64,000 bases of DNA from Heligmosomoides polygyrus polygyrus (taxonomy: Eukaryota; Nematoda; Chromadorea; Rhabditida; Heligmosomidae). Below are positions 20,884 to 31,445 of the stretch, in pieces. The notes under the pieces were generated by a model that searched no databases, was not told the DNA's origin, and worked only from the letters and a program-made list of their open reading frames with translations. Each line of letters starts with the position of its first letter. The first letter of the stretch is position 1. Where the stretch lies: assembly GCA_947396885.1 (NCBI GenBank), contig OX377204.1, forward strand, positions 22,885,706-22,949,705, given 5' to 3'. Both the position numbers and the translations under genes were made by a program.

Positions 20884-21490
20884 CCTACTATATATAGTCG
20901 GCTAATGTCACGTATATTCACGGGGAGGAGGGACTGAAGCCAAAAGATACCTACGACGGTGCAGCGTATGCCAGCCGGGCTTTCTTTGAGCTTAATCATG
21001 GGCGATTGCTGGCGAATAATATCCTTGGCGGCTGATCGTCCAAGTTTACGTGAGGGGCAACGCGTCAGAGTATGAGTGGTGATCGAGTGCAGAGCGTAGG
21101 GATTCAGGAGGCGTGCCATAGACGTCGTTCAGCGTGCGACTGGATTCAGAAGACGTGCTGAAGACGTCGTTTAACGTGCGTAGGTATTCAGAAGACCTTC
21201 GCTAGACGTAGTGAGTCAAGATTCAGAAGACCTGCGCTAGACGTTGTCCAACGTGCGTAGGGTTTCCGAAGACGTGCTGAAGACGTCGTTCAACGTTGGC
21301 CAACTTGCGTAGAGACTCCGAGTAGGGGCGACTAATAGGAGAGGACCAACAAGGGGGGACCACTGGAGGGGAGAGGACCAGCATTTCTCCTCAACATCGT
21401 TCAGTGTGTGTCGGATTTCTGAAGACAGCTTACAGAAGTCGTTGCACGTGTGTCAGAGTGTAGAAGGAGTGTCATAGACATCACGGCAAT
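20884..21490 (-). repeat. R4 composite repeat, inverted right-end copy D
   Basis: The conserved right-hand block (ATAGTCGGCTAATGTCACG, TGCCAGCCGGGC, GGCGATTGCTGGCGA, CGAGTGCAGAGCGTAGG) is followed by four or five 42-bp units of the form GACGTCGTTCAACGTGCG...TTCAGAAGACGTGCTGAA, and then a GGGGACC-rich tract. It is the mirror image of 51630-52013. The left block is absent. Confidence 0.7.
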
Positions 21491-21584
21491 TCCGATAATT
21501 AATTAAATAATATTTCACACTACAGTCTCAATGCTATTCGTTAAGGACCATGTTAGCTCCAGAATTACAAGTTAATCACTACCT

Positions 21585-21617
21585 CATATATTTTATTTAT
21601 TTATCTATTTATTTAAG
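21585..21617. repeat. (TTTA)n microsatellite
   Basis: A short, slightly imperfect TTTA/TCTA run. Confidence 0.8.
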
Positions 21618-24020
21618 TATATGGGGGGATGGCTTAAGCACAGCAAAAAAACCGCACCAGTAGCACCGCAACTTTTGGATATTGACGGGAGACTCAATCT
21701 GCACACTGTTTCATCAATCTTTAATCATAATGGCGCATCATGCATTACAGCAAAACATATGCAACATTTGTCAAACTTATGTCGTTTGGACTTCCTAGAG
21801 GAGAGGCCCAGGACCCCGAAGGAAGTCCGGAGCTAACTATTACCCAACCCATTACCGTTACCGCTACAACTGCCGCTATCCGATTCGATGCTAGTCATAT
21901 GTAGGGAAGCGTAGAGAAAGCGAAGTATACTGGAGTGACAGCTGTGGCCTATTTGGGGAAGAGTCGTTACTCTCTACGCACAGGAGGCAACCGCTCTCTC
22001 CATGCCTACATAGAAAGCAGCCACTGACCTTATACGCTCTTGATATTCTTATTTATAGGGCACTCCTAGGCCACGATTGCATCACAAAATCTGATACCAA
22101 GTGGAATTCGGATCGCTGGCTACCGCCAAAACTGCTTACTCTCGATTGTGTCATCACAGCGCTGGCTCTATATGTGAGGTAACAGAACATGCAAAGAAAA
22201 ACCATGCGACTGAAAAGGCGAACCGCACAACAAAAAACAGATTGTGCCGGCAACGCTAGAAAGTCGAACAAACGTTTAAGAACTGGCCATCCCCACTGCC
22301 AGAGCCAACATGCTACCGTATAACCGAAAGTAAGCAGCGCATGTTAAGGACGAAAATGGAGTCGTCTCAGACATCCTAAAGGAAACAATTGCTTGTTTGC
22401 AGAAGTCAGCTAAGGCGAACAAGCAAGCGATTTGGGCAGAATGCTTTACAGTTTAGAGAGATTTAGAGACGGTCATATCCGCCGACGTTTGACTGCTCTT
22501 CCGCATCAGTCATCTACACATGACGCCATGGGTAGACACCAAAACCCCATGGAACCGGCAGCCCGGGCTAACAGCTTGTGCTCTTTAAAGTGAAAACTGC
22601 AAATATAGACGACTACATGCAGGAGAAATCACTTAGAAAAGACTAATAGGAAAGATTACTCAGAACAGTGAGAAGAGCAGAACAAATTCATAGAGAAAGC
22701 ACAACCTATTAAGCGAATGAAAAGCAATAAACATAGCAACAAACATATAGGTGCAAAGGATTTGTACTTTTTCGCTCATGCTCTGCGCCCTACCAGCGTT
22801 GATTCACTCATTTGTGAGGCCTTTACAGAATTGGATTTTATTTAAGAACAATTAAAACTGATGGCTTCGTTCCTAACCATTTGAGTGCTGGGCGGATCTC
22901 TGGCTTATAACACTGCAAAACCAACAAGGCCTCATTGTGTGACAGTGCTTTTCCCGTCGTTCACCCGTGTGCGAATGAGTTCCGCAGCGGCACATTAAGC
23001 GTTTTATTTGCGTTTTCCATGAGCAACTATGAATATGCGCCGACGAGCATCGAAAACAGCTGTCTTCCCGCCTCGTCTCAACAATAGTGCGGCTCCCTGA
23101 TGGACCACACGGAGCGTCTGCAGGACAAGCCTTGTGAAGGCCTCCTAGTGTGATCTGAGGACAACTGAGCGAGCTCGACAGCGGTGGCATGGATTGCGCC
23201 AAGCATTTTGCCTTCTTCAAATTTAACACGTTGACGAAAATGCCGCTCAATGCTGCGCGGCGGTCTATTTAGTTGAGAAGGACGGTATCAGATCCATCCA
23301 AATTTCGTCTGGAAGGATTAATTGGAATGGTGAACATGATGCCGATGCCCGTTGTATCGATTGATCGGTCGGTTTTCTACCAAGTCGATAACTGCAGTTT
23401 TCGTGTCAGGACTTCGATTTTGCACAAAGTCCGTGTAGAGGGTTATTTGAGAAGCTGGTCACAAATCTCACGTTTTCTTTTCGGAATTTCGTTAGAATTC
23501 ACATCTGTGACAATCTGCTTTTTTAGCGCTTTAGCAGCTTTCCTCTTTTCCTCTTCCTCTCTGGATTTTCCCCTCCTTCTCTGCATGATGACACAACTGA
23601 AAGGCAAAAAGTGAACTCTGGCTGGAATTTTTAATATTTGGGAACCATCATCACGAGCCTTCCCAATTTCGATGTCGAAGAACTCAACGAAAGCTTCGAG
23701 AACTTACTGCTAGATAGCGACGTTGAAGCCCGTCATATCGTCTCCCAACCACATCACGTAGTTCACTTAGCCCACGTAGCTAACTTACCGCTACCTATCG
23801 TAGTTGGCTGGTTTGAATAGAGAGCGTGATATTCGCGATCAGCACCTCCAACAACCCCTCAGACGAAGTTCAGTACATCGATGAGTCTGACACGACCACC
23901 CTAGTTATCGAATTGGGAGATAAGTTTGCGTAGCCGTCCAAACAGACACTATCATCGTGTTCATCACCCCAAATTTATCTTTTAGAAGAAGTTTAGGTCA
24001 CAGGATCTCGTCTCATATAT
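21618..24020. other. Long stretch without a supportable gene
   Basis: The largest frames (22873-23250 minus, 125 codons; 23273-23614 plus, 113 codons) show no recognisable domain. No repeat of the window matches here. I see nothing that I can name. Confidence 0.4.
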
Positions 24021-24022
24021 TA

Positions 24023-24899
24023 GGGGGGGGGGGGCCAAAAGTAATGAAACAAATTGAAAACAATCTTTATCTCTGTATAACTCATTTACAACTCAACAAT
24101 GCTGAGGAACGTATTTGCCATTAAGGGCAAAGACCTTGCCTCCATCGCGCAGCCAGCTTCCTGATGCCATCCTTCCAGAACTGCTTGGGTCTGGTGTTGA
24201 TCAACTGCTCGATATGGTTGTCAAGCACTGCTTGGGTTCATATGTCCCTTCCGACCAGGAAGTCCTGTAGGCGCAAGAAGTAGTGGTAGTCGCATAGAGA
24301 GATGCCCGGCAAATACGGTGGATGAGGCGTGTGAACGTAGCCCAGCTGGCCAAGCTTATCCGTGGTTACTTGTTCCCGATGGGGTGCGGCGTTGTCGAAG
24401 AGGAGAACCTTCTTGAAGCGCTGCGACTGAATAAGAGCGAGTCGCCGGCCCATCTCTTCTATTTCGTTCACCATGGCCTTGGAGTTCATCGCAGTGCTCT
24501 TGGAAAACAGCTTCCGATAAACCGATCCATGGGCGCAGATCCAAAAGCTCCAAAGGTGCTTCTCGCCGTGAGCATCTCGCCGAACGAAGGTCGCTAACAG
24601 GTCACCAGGCCTCACCCAGACTCGCTGCTTGGCAGGGTTAAGGTAGAAGACGCACATCTGATCTTGCGTGAATATTAAGCCCAGGCTGCTCGGGGTTGGG
24701 AATTGGGCGAGATTTGCGGCATGAGACGGACTGGGGTTTTGGCATGCTTCTGGAAAGGGCGGGAACGGTAACTTCTCAGGTGGCCTTCAGTAAGAAGCGA
24801 ATAAACATACAAATACGATAAGCACGAAACCGGACTCCAGCCACGAGATATATGGATACGGCATGGGGTGTTTCATTACTTTTGCCCCCCCCCCCCCCC
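24023..24899 (-). mobile_element. Mariner-superfamily relic with homopolymer-G ends
   Basis: The 877-bp element is bounded by inverted termini consisting of a homopolymer (12 G at 24023-24034; 15 C at 24885-24899) followed by the shared AAAAGTAATGAAAC. Both ends abut TTA (24020-24022 and 24900-24902). Its transposase remnant lies on the minus strand. It is shorter than a complete mariner because the N-terminal half is missing. Confidence 0.8.
24238..24657 (-). pseudogene. Mariner-superfamily transposase C-terminal fragment
   Basis: About 140 residues corresponding to the catalytic half. The LLFDNAAPHREQV block supplies the second aspartate. A PPYLPGISLCDYHYFLRLQDF block, 34 residues further, supplies the third, but the usual SPDLSP upstream of it has lost its aspartate (G). 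Beyond the stop at 24238, text matching the mariner C-terminus (QFWKDGIRKLAARW) continues to about 24100 in another frame, so there is a frameshift. The first aspartate and the DNA-binding domain are absent. Confidence 0.8.
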
Positions 24900-24902
24900 T
24901 TA

Positions 24903-25154
24903 TAATGCTTGCGCAGTGCTCTTCGTCCCACGCAAAAATCGTTCTCGTCGTCAACGTGTTCAGCGACTTGAAAAATCTTACATTCTAAATAATTTGCTTA
25001 CCTCCGCTGACCACAATAGTTTGCGTTAAAACAAAAGAAAGCTTTGCACCTTTTTACATGGCTAGTCGAATTCTTCATGAGTACGAGGTCTCTTGGTCCG
25101 GCCTAGGACCACCACCGGCTTCTACCAATCCCAACCACTTTTTCAGTGGCACCG
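24903..25154. other. Unannotated stretch
   Basis: No gene. CCACCGGCTTCTACCAATC at 25110-25128 recurs at 25636-25654, flanking the foldback below. Confidence 0.5.
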
Positions 25155-25576
25155 ACTAAGTACTCGGACACTGGGTCACCACAGGCCGCACAACCAGTTG
25201 CTATTGGGGTGAAAACCTGTTGCTACGTATATACATATATATACATATATACATATGTATTTTTTATGTAAATACGTAGTATATACCTACTTATATACGT
25301 ATGCACATATATATGTAGGTACGAGCTGGATATACGTGGATATATGGCTTCACAAGAATCGGGGGTGCGAAAGCGACTATCCTGCAACACTCTAGCAACA
25401 GGAGCCGACCCTTAAACCCACCCACAGGAGTGTCAACGGAGTGCAGGTAATCGCACCGGGCCCCCTCACCTGGCCAATCGGCGCAGCCCGCCACTCCCAC
25501 TGCAACAGGTTTCCACCCCAATAGCAAGTGGTTGTTCGGCCCGGGGCCAGCGAGTGCCAGAGTAAGTAGTAAGCTA
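25155..25576. mobile_element. Foldback/MITE with ~65-bp inverted arms
   Basis: The left arm (about 25155-25222, ending CTATTGGGGTGAAAACCTGTTGC) is answered by the complement of 25505-25576 (GCAACAGGTTTCCACCCCAATAG...). The innermost ~35 bp are nearly identical and the outer part is more diverged. The centre holds an alternating TATACATA-type AT tract. The element is flanked by a near-identical direct repeat (CCACCGGCTTCTACCAATC). There is no coding capacity. Confidence 0.75.
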
Positions 25577-25733
25577 CCATTATCCGATATTTGATTGAAG
25601 TGCGAGCATGAGCAGGCTAGCTAGCTTTTATTCTCCACCGGCTTCTACCAATCGCAATCACATGGCGCAGTCTTACGATTTCGCAAGAGGTATTTATGCT
25701 CTCGCTTGGCACGCAACTCGAGTGAGGCCAGTG

Positions 25734-25878
25734 TTATACTCCCGCGGGAGCATCCGCGGAACGTCCGCTGACTAGGGGTGCACCGCGGACGGCGGGCGTG
25801 GCGGGGCGCGGCGATTGGCCAGGTGAGGGATCTCGGCGCGATTCCCGCCCTTCCGCGGACGCTCCCGCGGGAGTATAA
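25734..25878. mobile_element. GC-rich 145-bp MITE
   Basis: The terminal inverted repeats TTATACTCCCGCGGGAGC(A/G)T, continuing CCGCGGAA, match at 27 of 28 positions. Weaker similarity (AGGCC.G.G) extends about 10 bp outside each end. The interior is very GC-rich, unlike the AT-rich flanks, and holds GGGCGTGGC, GGGGCGCGG and an inverted CCAAT (GATTGG). No protein is encoded and no clear target duplication was found. Confidence 0.85.
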
Positions 25879-25888
25879 CTCAGGCCTA

Positions 25889-26458
25889 AGTTGCGCTGCC
25901 GAGCAAAAACATTAGACCCGGTTGCATCAACCGCCTCACGTTTGCCTGCCTCTCCTTTACCAGTTGCTATTAGCGTGGTTGACCCGTTCTAGAAGAAAGG
26001 TAGTCGAATTATCCATCTGATTAACAGGGAACAGTTAATAGCCATCGCATAGAGTAGTACTACTGACGTGCTCACTTACATTCATCCTTTCAATTCCTCA
26101 TCTTTCGATTCAACTCCGACATTCGTATAGAACGAAAAGATGAGCAGGGAAGTAGACGCAATATCCGTACTGGACCTGTGTCCTTGGACGGATATTATGT
26201 AGCCAAATATAGCGGCACGTTCCACTTACGTGACTCCGAGCCGCATAAAGGCTGAAATGCGCTAGTGCGGTTTTCCTGAAGCAGGATGTTAGTAGTCACC
26301 TCTTCTCCCTTGTTCCTTGTATGTTCAGAGCAATGACGCACATTGTTAACAAAACGAAGGCTTCTACAATACACTGTTACAGCATACTCTATCCACAAGT
26401 TCTTCATGCGCACATATGTGCGGATCAAACGTACAATCAATGTGCCACCAACATAAAT
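25889..26458. other. Unannotated stretch
   Basis: One 96-codon minus frame (26195-26485) runs into the mariner end and has no domain. Nothing else is seen. Confidence 0.5.
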
Positions 26459-26460
26459 AT

Positions 26461-27741
26461 TAGGTTGTAACGAAATAAAGGGCATTGAACCACTGTAAAA
26501 TTAAACAGTTAATATTTCGGCTTGTAGGCAAGTTTATTAATCGAAATAAAAACCTTCTGATTCTACACATCTTTGCCAACGTGACACAAGCTTTTTTATC
26601 CCAGTAGCATAAAAATCAGAAGTTCTGGAATTGACGAAATCTTCGAAGGCACTTTCGGCATCCTGTTGGTATTTGGATATTTTCCCTACCAAGAAGTCGC
26701 CAAGATGCTTGAAGAAATGGTAGTCTGTTGGGGAGAGGTCGGTAGAAAACGGAGGATGTGGTAGAGTTTCAATGCTCAGCTCATTCAATTTCTGCAACGT
26801 CATTCGTGCTACATGGGGGCGAGCATTGTCGTGCAGAAGGAGAACTCGCCTTCGGTTTACCAAGGCCGGCCGGATATCCTTCAACTTTTTCATCATTTCT
26901 TCAATTTCAATGCAGTACTTCTCTGCCGTGATGGATTCACCGGGAGGGAGGAAACTGTGGTGAATAATTCCCAGCGAACACCACCATACTGTCACCATTA
27001 CTTTCTTTTGGTGCAATTCCGGCTTCGCAAAAACCTTGGCGCTCTCATCGCTGTCCACCCGCTGTGCCGATCGTCGCCTGTTGTCGTACATTATCCATTT
27101 CTCGTCACAGGTTACGATGCGATCAAGGAATGGGTCCGTTTCGTTCCGTAGAAGCAGTGCGGACGAGATCTCATATCGTCGGTTTCTTTGCTCCTCAGAC
27201 AGCTCGTGAGGCACCCATCTTTCCAGCCTTTTGGTCTTTCCAATTTCCTTCAGATGCCGGGCAGCTGTGTTGTGACTGACGCCAAGAACCTTCGCTATCT
27301 CCCTGGTACCTTTGTGTTGATCCTCCTCTACCACATCTCTCAGCTTGTCCTCATCAACATCACTATGCCTCCCACGACCTTCATGTTCTTCCAAGCTCTC
27401 ATCTCCATTCCGGAACTTCTGATACCAACGATACGCTGTCCGAATTGTGGAACATCCTTGACCGAATGCGGGGTTGATCATCTCGTCCGCCTCCTTAGCT
27501 GTAGTGCCCAGCTTGAATTCATACAAGTAAATGCCTCGGATTACCTTTTTGTCCATCTGCAAAAAAGTCAATAAAATTCTAAAGTTTTCCCACTTTTACA
27601 TAGAAAATTTGGTACTCACCGGTAGAGCTAAGTTTGCGCTTCTAAATGATATACCACATGTTACGGTTTGTTCTTGATCAAACGCGTAAAGACGCGCCAA
27701 AAATTGCGCGAGCCAGTGCCATTTAATTCGTTACAACCTAA
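26461..27741 (-). mobile_element. Hsmar1/bandit-like mariner transposon, apparently complete
   Basis: The element is 1281 bp long with ~28-bp terminal inverted repeats beginning TTAGGTTGTAACGAA (25 of 28 positions match). It is flanked by TA at 26459-26460 and 27742-27743. It carries a single uninterrupted transposase gene on the minus strand. Size, ends and protein fit the mariner described from hookworm as bandit, a relative of the human Hsmar1 lineage; the assignment is from memory of the family. Confidence 0.93.
26537..27571 (-). CDS. Mariner transposase, full length
   Basis: This 344-residue cut-and-paste transposase would bind the terminal repeats and insert the element at TA. Residues 1-60 hold the first helix-turn-helix (MDKKVIRGIYLYEFKLG, then TAYRWYQKFRNGDESLE). 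A second one lies around 88-110 (GTREIAKVLGVSHNTAARHLK). The linker motif WVPHEL is at 119-124. The catalytic aspartates D156 (TCDEKW), D248 (LLHDNARPHVA) and D283 (SPTDYHFF) are all present, with 34 residues between the last two. The YATGIKKLVSRWQRCV C-terminus is typical. Met6 is an alternative start. Residue 171 is R where relatives have W (SAQRVD), and STDLSP replaces the usual SPDLSP. No stop or frameshift is seen, so it is potentially functional. Confidence 0.95.
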   Translation of the reverse strand: MTFLQMDKKVIRGIYLYEFKLGTTAKEADEMINPAFGQGCSTIRTAYRWYQKFRNGDESLEEHEGRGRHSDVDEDKLRDVVEEDQHKGTREIAKVLGVSHNTAARHLKEIGKTKRLERWVPHELSEEQRNRRYEISSALLLRNETDPFLDRIVTCDEKWIMYDNRRRSAQRVDSDESAKVFAKPELHQKKVMVTVWWCSLGIIHHSFLPPGESITAEKYCIEIEEMMKKLKDIRPALVNRRRVLLLHDNARPHVARMTLQKLNELSIETLPHPPFSTDLSPTDYHFFKHLGDFLVGKISKYQQDAESAFEDFVNSRTSDFYATGIKKLVSRWQRCVESEGFYFD

Positions 27742-27743
27742 TA

Positions 27744-29866
27744 AAATAAAAAAATAGAAAAAGGAGAATAAAACAAAATTGGACAGTAAGCCATAGAGTC
27801 AACTATGTAGTAACCAACAGAAATTAAAATTCGTTCGCAACCGACTAGCCAAAGAGCGGGTTTCTTTTTCAGCAGACATCCCGTTCTCCCAACAAAGTAA
27901 CATATGACTAGAGGTGGGTAGATTTCAAAGATACAGCAAAAATGTTTGTGAAGAAGAAAGAGTTACCCGTTTTAAGAGGGTTTGAAAATAAAACATAAAA
28001 AATTAGGTATGTAACTAGAGCCAATATGGAAGTAGACTGGTGATTAAGGCGAGACCCAGCAAAAATGCATGACCAAATTCCCTGAGGAACTCATTACACT
28101 GGTACGCACCTCGGCGATGGCCAAGGGGACATACAACAATGCAGGAAATCCGATCAACAACAATGCTGGTTGAAAGTGCGTAGAATTATTAAAAGTGGAA
28201 CTGGCGGGTCTAGTAGGACGAAAAACTGCACCAAACGAAAAAGAAAAAGATATCTCCATTATGCAGATTCATTAAACCTTTATTTAGAGAACCAGCTAGT
28301 AGTCATAGTCGCCCCTCTGACTACTGGCTGGGGCTTCGACCATCTAGTACTGATTGCCTAGTTGTTGTGGACCCATCTACCGGATAACGCGTTTCTCTCG
28401 TTTCCAATCTCAAACAGCCACTCCGGGTGGAAATCCATACAATCGATCGATAATTTAACAACGATCGATACTCCCTTCTGTATTGTGACCCTACCCTTCT
28501 TAGCCGGAACCCTCAGAAGAGAACTATAATATCGATCGAGAGGTAACTCCCACACAGAAATAGTTACATAGACTTGGTCGGACAGACGGAAAGATGGACA
28601 GACGGGCTGGTGTACATGTATAATAGGGTATCAATGGATCCACAGATCACCACAGATCTTACCGTAGGGATAGAAGCTGGCTCTGAGCTCCTCTTAGTGA
28701 ACTTTTATGCTTCCCTTTTTCCACCGTTAAAAAATTTAAATTTTGGGCCAAAATCAGCTGGATGTGCATTTTTGAGTTCTTGTAAGTGCGAAAACTTCAT
28801 ATTTTGATCAATATAATAATGATGGAAGGAAGCTGAGCATATGTAACATCACTTCAGATGACTTGCTTCGAGTTGACCATACTTGGCTCATCATAGTAGC
28901 CGCTACTGCTTGGTGGTTCCATCTTCTCTTTACAAACAATTTTAGTCTAGGTAAACAGCCGACATTTTCACCATGAGGAAGACATTCTGTCACGCTGATA
29001 ATCTCTTCCTAATCTTCGTTGACGAAAAAATTCAGCGCCACACAACGCTGCAACCAGCAGAGCAGTACAACAATATTCATAATAAACAAATAAATAAACA
29101 AATAAATACGCAGAAATAATGTCCGTTTGGGCTTTCGTTTAGCAACGCGGTTTGACTCAATCCAAAATGGAAAGCCAAAATGTGTTTATATCAATACGCC
29201 AAAATTCGAAGGGATCGGTGGCCAGCAAGAATGGCTTTTGTGAAAGATACTGCTTCTTGAATCAGAAAGTATTTTCAAAATTGAATATTTAAAAAATAAA
29301 AATTTGTAAAAAAATAATATTTTAAAAATTGCTGCTGTTTAGTATGTGGACGTATGTAATGTCCTGGCATATTTACCAAGGGACCAAGCCTGCTTCAACC
29401 CCAAGAAAATGGATTTAGTCACCTGAAGCTTGAACGTCTTAATGTGATCACCTTGGTCTTCTAAAATGAAGACAGGCCTTTCTTTCAACCTCAGCAGGCA
29501 TCAGGAGCTGCACGTGGCTGGTAGTGCTGGCTTCGTATCCCGCCTAGTTTATGTACATGTATAGGCCGATATGGCACGAGTCGTTAAAATGGCCTACCAT
29601 GAGAAACGAGAGCACACCAAAGCAATCATCGATGGACTAACATGTAGAGCAGCATATACGATCGGCGGTGGTGCTGGTTGACATGTGCTCAGTCGATGAT
29701 CTGATTGCTAGTGATTACGTGACGTGTTTCCCACTCCATTTAGGCCACATTAACTACTAGTACCGAAAAAATAAAAGCAAGAAACAATGACTTCCCTCTT
29801 TTGTTGTTGCTTACAAATTTTTGTCGTCTATTATTCCATGGATATTTCGGGAAGGATTCTGATGAA
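27744..29866. other. Long stretch without a supportable gene
   Basis: AT-rich, with an (AAAT/AAAC)n run near 29085-29107 and a GACAGACGG-type simple-sequence patch near 28580. Frames are short and without motifs. Confidence 0.45.
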
Positions 29867-29867
29867 G

Positions 29868-30180
29868 GATAAAGGATAAAGGACGGCGTTATTCAATCCC
29901 TTTTGGGAGTGCGCCAGCGCATTCTACTTCTACGGGATGTCGTGGAGGCGATATGAATGCGTATCTGGCCACACGATGACCTGCGGTGACCAACCGATGA
30001 GCAAGTCAGCGCTTTGTCCTTCCCAGACACGTCTGGTACCAATTCACTGACCCCGGAGGGATGGAAGGCTTGGTTGGCCTGGGCGGGAAATCCGAACCAG
30101 AAACTTGGTATCGGGTGCACGCAACCGTCGGCGCCTCCTCCGACTGCGCTACACGCGCCTACTACGCTACACGCGCCCAA
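29868..30180 (-). repeat. R1 SINE-like repeat, full copy
   Basis: Minus orientation. It starts with the tail repeat AAGGATAAAGGATAAAGGAC, shows all R1 landmarks (GGGATGTCGTGGAGGCG, CGGGAAATCCGAACC, CTCCGACTGCGC) and ends in the ACGCGCCC head. A short ATTCTGA lies on both sides and may be part of a target duplication. Confidence 0.85.
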
Positions 30181-30399
30181 TATTCTGAGAGACCAGGGCA
30201 AATCCCCATAGTTTCTTAATTAACCTTCACTTCCTACCGTCTACTGAAGGTGGTCCCATCGAGATCTTCATCCACTCCCGTCGTGTTCCAAATTAACCCA
30301 GTGGAGAATTCTGACTAGTGGCTCGAAAATGTTGTCGTTGCTTGCGTTCAGGGTGCGCCTTTGACTACAAAAAAGACCGGCATACGACCAAACAGAACC

Positions 30400-30505
30400 G
30401 GTGATGTATAGCGTAGATCATTTCCACTTGGTCAGCACGACGTGCTAGTTCGGGTCCCGCGTGGCGCTAGAGTTTTGATCGCAATACGCCTTCGTTGTAA
30501 AAGCT
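30400..30505 (+). repeat. S1 tRNA-derived SINE, degenerate copy
   Basis: GTGATGTATAGCGTAGATCATTTCC resembles the A-box region, followed by CTAGTTCGGGTCCCG (B box) and the family trailer TGGCGCTAGAGTTTTGATCG. The post-trailer GATACTGGCCACTTAAGGC is also shared with other copies. Confidence 0.65.
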
Positions 30506-30719
30506 TACGACCTCGATACTGGCCACTTAAGGCTCAAAGAAACTGACTTGAAAACAGAAAATAGATCAGCCTAACGGATGACGACTCTCATTTTTTTGAG
30601 CCTCCTATAAATATTAAAATACAGATGAAATACTCAGTACCGGCACAAAGTTGATTTTGAATCAAATACGTCGGCACATAAGCCTACAGAGTTGCAGACA
30701 GTTGTCAAACATATGAGCA

Positions 30720-31445
30720 GAACTTGAGAAACGGATGGGTTTCTGATGCCCCATTCTCGCTCAACGGAACGAACATCTCCGAATGCTCCAGCTATGTGTA
30801 TCTGGGTCGCGAAGTCAACATGGCCAACGACCTAGCACCAGAGCTGAGCAGGAGGAAAAGAGCGGCTTGGGGAGCTTTCAAGAGCGTCGAAGAAGTCGCG
30901 AAGAAGACGAAGAACGTCCGACTCCGTGCCCACCTATTCGACTCCACTGTTCTTCCTGCCCTAACATACGCCTCAGAGACCTGGGCTATGCGAAAGCAGG
31001 ATGAACACGCGATCAGCGTCGCGCAGCGTGGAATCGAGAGGACGATGCTCGGAGTGACACGACTCACGCAAGTGAGAGAAGGCCTCCGGAGTTCCGAGCT
31101 TCGCCGACGTTCGAAGATCAGAGACGCTGTCGCATGGGCCAACTTGTCGAAAATTAGGTGGGCCGGCCACGTAATGCGCTTCGCAGACACCCGCTGGACG
31201 AGAGCCATCACCGACTGGATTCCGCGGGATGTCAAAAGAACACCAGGACGCCCACCAACGCGTTGGTCGGACTTCTTCGTGAAAGCCCTGAACGACCGAT
31301 ATGACGCTCTTCGTGTCCCTCGAGCGAGGAGGATCCATTGGACCACTCTGGCACGCGACAGGGACGAATGGAGACGCTGCTGGCACCCGCTCGAGCAATT
31401 CGATGATCAACGGGACGACAGGTGATACAGGTGATACAGGTGATG
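30720..31445 (+). pseudogene. RTE-like retrotransposon, C-terminal RT part with 3' tail
   Basis: An open frame of 233 residues (30724-31425) corresponds to the region downstream of the RT core. It contains [11 protein letters not shown], then [22 protein letters not shown], then [10 protein letters not shown] and [11 protein letters not shown]. It lacks endonuclease and the YADD core, so it is a 5'-truncated copy. Three 9-bp units (GTGATACAG-like) directly follow the stop, a usual RTE-type 3' tail. The subfamily differs from the full-length RTE at 40940. It is related to fragments at 46100-46970 and 55948-56115. Confidence 0.85.

Noticed and set aside
22873..23614. Two frames of 113-125 codons
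   Set aside because: No motif or splice support; composition is uninformative.
30792..31346. 184-codon minus-strand frame
   Set aside because: Antisense of the RTE-like C-terminal RT region.
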